Source of the DNA: CADCTB01 sp964479465
GTDB taxonomy: Bacteria > Actinomycetota > Acidimicrobiia > Acidimicrobiales > AC-14
Assembly: GCA_964479465.1 (NCBI GenBank)
Contig: CAYZMG010000013.1
Location: 8,453 to 72,452, forward strand
DNA: 64,000 nucleotides
Direction of reading: 5' to 3'
The position numbers and the translations under genes are program-made. Below are positions 58,495-64,000 of this stretch, in pieces. The first letter of the stretch is position 1. Each line of letters starts with the position of its first letter. The notes beneath the pieces were generated by a model that was not told where the DNA came from, did no database searches, and saw only the letters and a program-made list of their open reading frames with translations.

Positions 58495-60286
58495 CACCCG
58501 GGCCGCTCTCGGGCTGCTGGCCCATCTCGGCCGCCGCGCGGGGAAGGCGCGGTTGGCCGCGGCGGTGGGGGCCGCGGTTGTTGCCGGCATGGCCGCGGTG
58601 ACGGTGAGCGTGTGGCTGAAGCTCATCCTCGACGGCGTGACCGAGGGCGACTCGAGCCTCGTCACGCTGGCGGCAGCCACGCTGGGGGCGACGGTCACTC
58701 TTCAGGTGGCGGCTTCCAGCTACTCCCACCTTCTCCTGGGCGAGGTGAAGACGGCCTGCGCCCGGGTGATGATGGCCGACCTCATCGAGGCGGGAGCCGC
58801 CCCACCGGGCATCGAGCATTTCGAGCGCCCCGATTACGCCGACCGCATCGCCCTCCTCAAGCGGGAGACCAACGACCTCTCGAGCTTCGTTCCGGTCCTG
58901 GGCGAGGCGGTCGGTCTGGTCGCCAGGGTGGGGGTCACCGGCGTCCTCCTCGCCCGCGTCCACCCCGTGCTGCTGCTTCTCCCCGCGCTGGCCGTGCCCT
59001 CCTTCTACGCCGGCGGGCGGGCCGAGCGAGCCATCAACCGGGCCAAGGAGGCCACCGCCGAACAGGACCGGCTCGACGAGCACCTCTTCGCCCTCGCCAC
59101 CACGCCGTCACCCGCCAAGGAGCTGCGTATCTTCGGGCTGGGACCGGAGGTCGTGGCCCGCGAGCGGGACGCCTGGCGTGCGGTGACCGCGTCGGTGGCG
59201 CGGGCCCAGTTCCGGGCCGGCCTGCTGCGCGCCGCCGGCTGGCTCCCGTTCGCCGCCGGTTACCTGGCCTCGGTTGCCTACGCCCTGGCGCGTGCCGGCC
59301 GGGGCGAGCTCACCCCTGGCGACGTCCTTCTCGTCATGATCCTGGCCGGCCAGGTGAACGGCCAGGTGGCCCAGCTCCTCAGCCTGGCAAACCGCTCGGC
59401 GGCCGGGATGCGGGTGCTCGGCCGGTACCGGTGGCTGCTGGAGTACGCGGCGCAGGCCGTGGCCGCCGCGGTTCCCGCCGACCCCGCGCCGGTGCCCGAT
59501 CACCTGCAGCACGGGATCGACATCAACGATCTGTCGTTCCGTTACCCCGGCGACGGCCGTCCAGAGGTGCTCTCCGGGATCACGCTTCACCTTCCGGCCG
59601 GCTCGACCGTGGCGGTCGTGGGCGAGAACGGCGCCGGCAAGACGAGCCTGGTGAAGCTCCTGTGCCGCTTCTACGAGCCGACAGACGGCTCGATCGCGGT
59701 CGACGGCATCGACCTTCGGCGATTCGGCGTGGAGGAGTGGCGCCGGCGGATCTCGGGTGGCTTCCAGGATTTCGCCCGGATCGAGGTTCTCCTGCGCGAG
59801 TCAATTGGAGTCGGCGACCTCCATGGCGACGCCGGCGGCATGGTCATTGACGACTCGGGCCGACTGGAGGCCGTGCTCGGTCAGGCCGCGGCGAGCCTCC
59901 CCGTGGGCCTCGACTCGCAGCTGGGCGCCCAATGGCCAAACGGCGTCGATCTCTCCACCGGGCAGTGGCAGAAGGTCGCGCTCGCCCGTGGTCTCCTGCG
60001 TACCGGCCCGCTACTGCTCTTGCTCGACGAGCCCACCTCCGGGCTCGACCCCGGCGCCGAACAGGCGGTGTTCGAGGCGTTCGCGTCGGCGGCAGCGAAC
60101 GCTGCACGCAGCACCGGCGCCGTCGTGCTGCTCGTATCTCACCGGTTCTCCACCGTACGCATGGCCGACCGCATCGTGGTGCTCGAGGGCGGTCGGGTTG
60201 TTGAGCAGGGAACCCACGACGAGCTGATCTCCGCAGCTGGCCTCTACGCCGAGCTTTACACGCTGCAGGCTCGGGCTTACATCTAA
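58487..60286 (+). CDS. ABC exporter half-transporter, second of pair
   Basis: 599 residues from GTG 58487. TM domain about 15-320; the cytoplasmic loops resemble those of its partner. ATPase: VVGENGAGKTSLVKLLCRFY, signature DLSTGQWQKVALARGL (LSGGQ altered to LSTGQ), LLLLLDEPTSGLDPGAE and VSHRFSTVRMAD. The altered signature means one of the two ATP sites may be weak, as in asymmetric heterodimeric exporters. After 60286 no gene continues the operon. Confidence 0.9.
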   Translation: MTDTRAALGLLAHLGRRAGKARLAAAVGAAVVAGMAAVTVSVWLKLILDGVTEGDSSLVTLAAATLGATVTLQVAASSYSHLLLGEVKTACARVMMADLIEAGAAPPGIEHFERPDYADRIALLKRETNDLSSFVPVLGEAVGLVARVGVTGVLLARVHPVLLLLPALAVPSFYAGGRAERAINRAKEATAEQDRLDEHLFALATTPSPAKELRIFGLGPEVVARERDAWRAVTASVARAQFRAGLLRAAGWLPFAAGYLASVAYALARAGRGELTPGDVLLVMILAGQVNGQVAQLLSLANRSAAGMRVLGRYRWLLEYAAQAVAAAVPADPAPVPDHLQHGIDINDLSFRYPGDGRPEVLSGITLHLPAGSTVAVVGENGAGKTSLVKLLCRFYEPTDGSIAVDGIDLRRFGVEEWRRRISGGFQDFARIEVLLRESIGVGDLHGDAGGMVIDDSGRLEAVLGQAAASLPVGLDSQLGAQWPNGVDLSTGQWQKVALARGLLRTGPLLLLLDEPTSGLDPGAEQAVFEAFASAAANAARSTGAVVLLVSHRFSTVRMADRIVVLEGGRVVEQGTHDELISAAGLYAELYTLQARAYI

Positions 60287-60590
60287 CCACCCTGTTCGCG
60301 ACGCCCGCTGACGGCAATCCCGGCCGGACCCACCCTGATCCCTCGGCCGGCGATCAGGGCGACCCTGGCGGACCCGCTGCGCTCGTGGTTAGGGAGCACT
60401 TCGCGCGGGCGGACTGATACCGATCGCTTCCAAGCCATCTCGTGCTGGCGGGGCACCCGGCGGGTCGGACTCACCCGCCGGCCCGCACCAACTCTACGGC
60501 GCGACGAGCGACCGGTTGGACTGAACTGCTACCACCATGCCCTCGTCGTCCAGGCAGGTATCCTCCCCCCTGCGGGAAGCCGTAGGTTGC
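60287..60590. other. 304-base stretch without supported gene
   Basis: Frames here give only short shadow ORFs with Arg/Pro-rich translations. I see no RNA gene, clear hairpin or repeat. It marks the change from conserved genes to degraded accessory DNA. Confidence 0.6.
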
Positions 60591-60943
60591 ATGAAACGTG
60601 AGTTCTCCAAGACGACCGGACCAACAAGTTCTGGACGATAGACGTCGCGGACAGCGTCGTCATAACGACGAACGGCCGCATTGGCGCCAAGCCGCGCGAA
60701 ACTCGATTCGCACTTCTTCTCGGTCGATGAGTTCCTGTACTCCCGGTGCGTAGTCGTCGCGAACGGAGAGCAGGTCTACGACGAGATTCTCTCCAACCCG
60801 ACGGCAATGCCCAAGGACAGCGAGTTCGAGAGCGTCCTCTACCTAGCCGGGACCGCATACTCCCAGAAGACGGGACGCGACTTTGATTACTGCGCCCCAA
60901 CCAGCTACGAGACGTCTCAAACCTCGTGGGGTGGGGGGCGTGA
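60591..60943 (+). pseudogene. Decayed WGR plus DUF4240 domain protein
   Basis: ATG at 60591 opens a WGR-like segment. In a neighbouring frame it continues KFWTIDVADSVVITTNGRIG, the WGR fold core (W/F-x-I...G-R-I-G). After a frame change DEFLYSRCVVVANGEQVYDE, then LSNPTAMPKDSEFESVLYLA and FDYCAPTSYET match DUF4240. The last residues SNLVGWGA are in yet another frame, ending TGA 60943. At least three frame breaks and an internal deletion make it a pseudogene, unless the assembly is poor here. Confidence 0.7.
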
Positions 60944-61198
60944 ACGCGCCGCCTGCGACTGATCACGAGTTGGAGGGGTCGAAGCCGATGAGCTGGCTAG
61001 AGCGAGGAGGCGGTCTTGTCCGCGCGTGGCGGCGCTCCCGACCGGTGGCCGCCGGACCGGAGGCCACATTATTAGGCGATAGAGGACACCTGCGACGACC
61101 TCCGATCCCCGATCTTCTGGGACGCGGTTTCGCTAACGGCCGCGCTTGCTGGGCTCTTCGGGCAGGACGCCCGCTGGCCGAGCGCTGCCACCCTCGAT

Positions 61199-61229
61199 GT
61201 ATATCCAACGTAACCACCAGACGATATAC
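61199..61229. promoter_or_regulatory. Putative VapBC autoregulatory operator
   Basis: Inverted repeat GTATATC (61199-61205) / GATATAC (61223-61229) with 17 bases between, ending seven bases before the ATG of vapB (61237). The A+T-rich palindrome stands out in high-GC DNA and has the position of a ribbon-helix-helix antitoxin operator. It probably overlaps the promoter. Confidence 0.6.
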
Positions 61230-61236
61230 TTGACCC

Positions 61237-61443
61237 ATGAGCAAGCGTCTGGTCGACATCGACGACGACCTCTTGAAGCAGGCCACCGCCATCCTCGGGG
61301 CATCGACCATGAAGGAGGCCGTCAACCGATCTCTCGAGTCCCTCGTCGCCGCGGCCCGCCGCCGCCGTCATGCCGATCGGCTCCAGGACATGCGAGGCCT
61401 TGACCTCGATGACTCCCAGGTGATGTCAGGGGCCTGGCGCTGA
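61237..61443 (+). CDS. VapB-type ribbon-helix-helix antitoxin
   Basis: 68 residues. MSKRLVDIDDDLLKQATAIL and GASTMKEAVNRSLESLVAAA form the RHH DNA-binding unit of the type II (VapB/DUF2191) antitoxins; the C-terminal tail (DLDDSQVMSGAWR) is the usual acidic toxin-binding part. Its TGA overlaps the toxin start as CTGA. Represses its own promoter with the toxin (established for the family). Confidence 0.88.
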   Translation: MSKRLVDIDDDLLKQATAILGASTMKEAVNRSLESLVAAARRRRHADRLQDMRGLDLDDSQVMSGAWR

Positions 61444-61850
61444 CCGCGCGTTTCCTGGCGGACAAGAGTGCGCTGGCCCGGTTCCGGGTGCCGGAGGTGT
61501 CCCGACGGCTTCGCCCGCTCCTGGAGGAAGGCCTCATCGCTACGTATGCGATCGTCGATCTAGAGGTGCTCTACAGCAGCCAGAGCCTGAGCGACTACGA
61601 AGAAGTGCTCGACGAGCGCCGCAGCTTGGACTCCGCCGACATCACCCCGGACGTCATGGAAAGAGCCATCGGGCTGCAACACGAGTTGGCCCGGCGTGGC
61701 CAGCACCGCCTGCCGATCCCTGATCTGGTGATCTCGGCGGCCGCCCAGTCGGCCGGTCTCGTCGTGCTCCACTACGACGCCGACTTCGAGCGGATTGCCG
61801 CAGCCGGCGGTGCGGACCACGAGTGGGTCGTTCCGAAAGGATCGATCTGA
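61440..61850 (+). CDS. VapC-type PIN-domain toxin with CTG start
   Basis: 136 residues if started at CTG 61440. The first canonical start, GTG 61488, comes after the N-terminal catalytic Asp (RFLADKSALARF), so a start upstream is needed, and there is no ATG/GTG/TTG between the in-frame stop at 61410 and 61488. AGGGG lies seven bases before the CTG. PIN acidic residues are complete: D in LADKSAL, E in IVDLEVLY, D in PIPDLVISAA and D in HYDADFERIA. It would cleave RNA when free of VapB. Confidence 0.88.
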   Translation: MTARFLADKSALARFRVPEVSRRLRPLLEEGLIATYAIVDLEVLYSSQSLSDYEEVLDERRSLDSADITPDVMERAIGLQHELARRGQHRLPIPDLVISAAAQSAGLVVLHYDADFERIAAAGGADHEWVVPKGSI

Positions 61851-61985
61851 ACCCGAGCGGCTCGGGGAACCGGGCGCCCACGGCCGGCGATCAGGGATGG
61901 TTGCCCTGGCAGCTCAGGCCGCCCTTATGGGCGGGTGGCACGATTGTCCGGCGCGCCTGGCTGCGATGTAGGCAGCGCGCCCGGG

Positions 61986-62480
61986 CTATTGGTCGACCCG
62001 ATCACGCAGGAGTCCAGCGCCGGCAACCACTGTGAAGACCACCCCCGCCACAGCGAGGTGGGCGATCAATGGTTCGGTTGTGCCCGTGCAGCGGACGGCG
62101 AGGGTGACGGCCGAGGCCACGAACTCGACGAGCATGCCCGGGACGAGCAACGCCCCGCTCCACAAGACCTTTCGCTCGGCGTCGGCCCTTGTGTCCCCTG
62201 CCCGCTCCTGCACGCGGGCAAGGATCGCCAGCCAGCCGACGATGCCGAGAAGGCCGAGTCCCAGCGCCACGATCCGCAAGTCTGGGACCGCGTCGTCGTC
62301 GCTGCAGCGGATCGGGATAGCCAGAGTAAGCGGCAGGACGGGCATGGTGACGGACACGACGGCCACGACCGCCAACCACCATGCCCGCCGGCGCAGAAGG
62401 CGGTGCACCGTAATGGCGGCGACGATGGCGAAGGTGACCGGCCAGAAGAACCACACCGGGTTGGTGGCGGTATCGATCAC
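61986..62480 (-). CDS. Hypothetical multipass membrane protein
   Basis: 164 residues with four or five hydrophobic spans (WFFWPVTFAIVAAITVHRLL; WLAVVAVVSVTMPVLPLTLA; ALLVPGMLVEFVASAVTLAV). A short Cys-containing loop (IPIRCSDDDAVPD). No family recognised. Five bases downstream of the 87-aa gene, so probably one transcript. Confidence 0.55.
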   Translation of the reverse strand: MIDTATNPVWFFWPVTFAIVAAITVHRLLRRRAWWLAVVAVVSVTMPVLPLTLAIPIRCSDDDAVPDLRIVALGLGLLGIVGWLAILARVQERAGDTRADAERKVLWSGALLVPGMLVEFVASAVTLAVRCTGTTEPLIAHLAVAGVVFTVVAGAGLLRDRVDQ

Positions 62481-62485
62481 AGACC

Positions 62486-62749
62486 TCAGCCCTCAAGCGA
62501 GTCGGGATCCTCGTTTTCCCAGGACTTGGTCAGCTTCCGCTTGAGCGTTTCCACCTGAACGACGAGCGCGCCGAGAAGCTCCTCCAAGTTGAACTGCTCC
62601 GAGGTTCTGAACGACCATGCTGTGCCGCCCTCCTCATCGAGTGACTTCACAAGGACGAACGCCTGGAGCGGGGTCCAGCCAGGCTCTAGCCGATGAAGCC
62701 TGAAGTCGGGCAACACTTGCCCGATCGGCTGCCGTTCGTCATCGCTCAT
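62486..62749 (-). CDS. Hypothetical protein, 87 aa
   Basis: 87 residues, soluble and helical at the C-terminus (FNLEELLGALVVQVETLKRK). The N-terminus is QVLPDFRLHRLEPGWTPLQA. No known motif. It pairs with the membrane protein that follows. The codon usage is ordinary for the window. Confidence 0.5.
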   Translation of the reverse strand: MSDDERQPIGQVLPDFRLHRLEPGWTPLQAFVLVKSLDEEGGTAWSFRTSEQFNLEELLGALVVQVETLKRKLTKSWENEDPDSLEG

Positions 62750-62986
62750 GACGTCAAGGTTGCCCTACGGATGTCGGCGGCTGCGGCGATTCGCGTCTGC
62801 CGCCGGTCGGTATCAGGCGCTGACGTCGATATGACCGGCGCGGCGGCCGCAGCGGCCGACGCATCACGGCACTTCTTTCTCACCGCGCCGAAGGAGGCCC
62901 CGGAGGACGGGATCTGCGGTTATCGCCTGCGCCCCTGCCGGCGATTTCGTAGCGGCTCGGCAACGCCGGTGAAGGAGACTCTGCGC

Positions 62987-63511
62987 GTGCTGAGGCTCCT
63001 CGAGACCGATCGACTGGCGTTGAGGCCAATCACGCTCCATGACGTTGAGCTCCTCGTGGAACTCGATAGCGACCCGGAGGTCACGCGGTACGTCACCGGC
63101 AGGCCGAGTTCGCCTCAGGAGGTCCTGGCGAGAATTCGCGATCGACTCGGATCTCGGTGGGTCGCCTTCGACCGCTTCACTGGCGCGTTCGTCGGCTGGT
63201 TCGAACTGGTCCCGGCAGGCCAAGACACCTACGACGCCGGCTACCGCCTCCGCCGCCAGTGGTGGGGCCAGGGTCTAGCCACCGAAGGCATCCGGGCCCT
63301 CATCGACTCCGCGTTCTCGCAACTCGGGGCTCGGCGCATCACCGCGCACACGATGGCGGTGAATGTGCGGAGCCGAGCCGTCATGGAGCGGTGTGGCATG
63401 AGCTACGTGCGCACCTTCCATCTCGAGTGGGACCATCCCCTGCCGGGAACAGAGGAAGGGGAGGTCGAGTACGAGCTCACCGTCGACCGTTGGCGACCCC
63501 GCGGCGGATGA
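62987..63511 (+). CDS. RimJ/RimL-like GNAT acetyltransferase
   Basis: 174 residues from GTG 62987, with AAGGAG nine bases upstream; the frame from 62693 is longer but its first about 95 residues have no GNAT character. LETDRLALRPITLHDVELLV and GYRLRRQWWGQGLATEGIRA carry the acetyl-CoA loop (Q/R-x2-G-x-G/A, here WWGQGLA). AHTMAVNVRSRAVMERCGMS follows, as in RimJ-type enzymes. It acetylates an unknown amine. Confidence 0.85.
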   Translation: MLRLLETDRLALRPITLHDVELLVELDSDPEVTRYVTGRPSSPQEVLARIRDRLGSRWVAFDRFTGAFVGWFELVPAGQDTYDAGYRLRRQWWGQGLATEGIRALIDSAFSQLGARRITAHTMAVNVRSRAVMERCGMSYVRTFHLEWDHPLPGTEEGEVEYELTVDRWRPRGG

Positions 63512-63516
63512 CTATG

Positions 63517-63538
63517 CCCGGCGTCTCCGAACGCCGGG
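63517..63538 (+). terminator. Perfect 8-bp hairpin between convergent genes
   Basis: CCCGGCGT (63517-63524) / ACGCCGGG (63531-63538) with loop CTCCGA, five bases after the acetyltransferase stop and ahead of the convergent pseudogene end at 63549. No T tract; probable bidirectional terminator. Confidence 0.6.
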
Positions 63539-63548
63539 GAAGCCTGAG

Positions 63549-64000
63549 CTATTGGTTCCGATCATGGCTCCGTAGAAGTCGCGCACGGGCATCTCGCCCG
63601 AACCAGTCGTACGCCTCAGCCTCGTGTTCCACCGACAGCACGGGCACTTGGCGGGACCCAACCGGGATCAACATCCGATGATGAGTCGGATCCGTCGGTG
63701 GACTCCACAGGCCGTCCGTTGTGAGCTTGCGGACCGCACCCATGACCTCGACATCGAGATGGAGGTCCTCATGGGAATCCGACCAAAGTGCGACCGCACC
63801 TTCGCCGATGAGCGGAGGCCAACCGCCTCAACTACCCCACCCTGCCAGCCGAGTGGCGATCGCATAGGCACCACGTTCGTCAGTTTGCACGTCGACATCT
63901 CGGCACTCCAGGTCCACACCATGAAGACGGTGAGCGACACTTCCCGAGGATGTCCCGAAGCTTGTTGAAGTTCGGTGACGGCCCTTCGTTCTCAGACTAT
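63549..64000 (-). pseudogene. Frameshifted nucleotidyltransferase-family protein, continues beyond the window
   Basis: On the minus strand, pieces in three frames align in order with one nucleotidyltransferase family: NFNKLRDILG (near 63960), HRLHGVDLECRDVDVQTDER then GAYAIATRLAG, VVEAVGLRSSAKVRSHFG, and finally DLHLDVEVMGAVRKLTTDGL then VPVLSVEHEAEAYDWFGRDA to the stop at 63549. The D-V-D pair is the nucleotidyltransferase-type acidic site. At least two frame changes separate them, so it is broken or badly assembled. The N-terminus lies outside the window. Confidence 0.65.

Overview
The window looks like a draft genome or metagenome scaffold of a very high-GC actinobacterium. The gene order gcvH - FHA (GarA-like) - MerR - HPRT - DUF151 - MerR, the MSMEG-type uptake hydrogenase locus and the DUF6084/DUF5947/DUF6457-like proteins all point to Actinobacteria, probably a deep lineage such as Acidimicrobiia (inference). 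A 100-N scaffold gap and several single-base frameshifts fit a draft assembly. I saw no rRNA, tRNA or CRISPR array.

Layout. 1-6.7 kb: secreted and membrane proteins (partial exported protein, frameshifted amino-acid-type binding lipoprotein, CPBP protease, multipass membrane protein, cupredoxin lipoprotein, Asp-box beta-propeller) and two small unknown proteins. 6.9-9.8 kb (+): hypA, hypB and small membrane proteins. 9.9-18.9 kb (-): a group 1h [NiFe]-hydrogenase operon (small and large subunits, NifU-type protein, DUF5947-like, DUF6084-like, a 453-aa unknown, maturation protease, two tandem microproteins, HypC, a Cas4-like Fe-S nuclease-fold protein, single-span membrane proteins). 19.3-30.8 kb: glycine cleavage genes gcvT-gcvPA-gcvPB and gcvH, with a CHASE3-HAMP-SpoIIE phosphatase, a binding lipoprotein, HisN-like phosphatase, two MerR regulators, DUF151 nuclease, HPRT and GarA-like FHA protein between them. 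30.9-36.2 kb: GDP-mannose pyrophosphorylase fused to a degenerate phosphomannomutase, a phosphatidyltransferase, a membrane-anchored metzincin, and MobA. 36.3-41.4 kb: DUF6457-like protein and a three-subunit formate dehydrogenase whose alpha subunit carries an in-frame UGA (selenocysteine) with a clear SECIS hairpin. 41.4-49.3 kb: PKD protein, VOC protein, the lower beta-ketoadipate route (CoA-transferase A and B, maleylacetate reductase, thiolase), an alpha/beta hydrolase and an NDH-2-like dehydrogenase. 49.5-60.3 kb: DUF1059 protein, a large SARP-ATPase regulator, a family 5 binding protein, NarK and a pair of ABC exporters. 60.3-64 kb: degraded accessory DNA with a VapBC pair and several broken genes.

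How the genes work together. The hydrogenase (trace H2), formate dehydrogenase and NDH-2-like enzyme would all feed electrons to quinone; MobA and the DUF6457-like protein sit beside the molybdoenzyme they probably serve. The beta-ketoadipate genes channel aromatic carbon to succinyl-CoA and acetyl-CoA.

The most notable signals are: (1) the selenocysteine formate dehydrogenase, which an ordinary gene caller would split; (2) two dispersed GC-rich repeat families located at gene ends and inside reading frames, one of which causes the scaffold gap; (3) at least five genes whose conserved N-termini lie upstream of any ATG/GTG/TTG, several with a CTG forming a CTGA overlap with the preceding stop codon; and (4) two tandem 34-39-aa single-span microproteins and a Cas4-like protein inside the hydrogenase operon.
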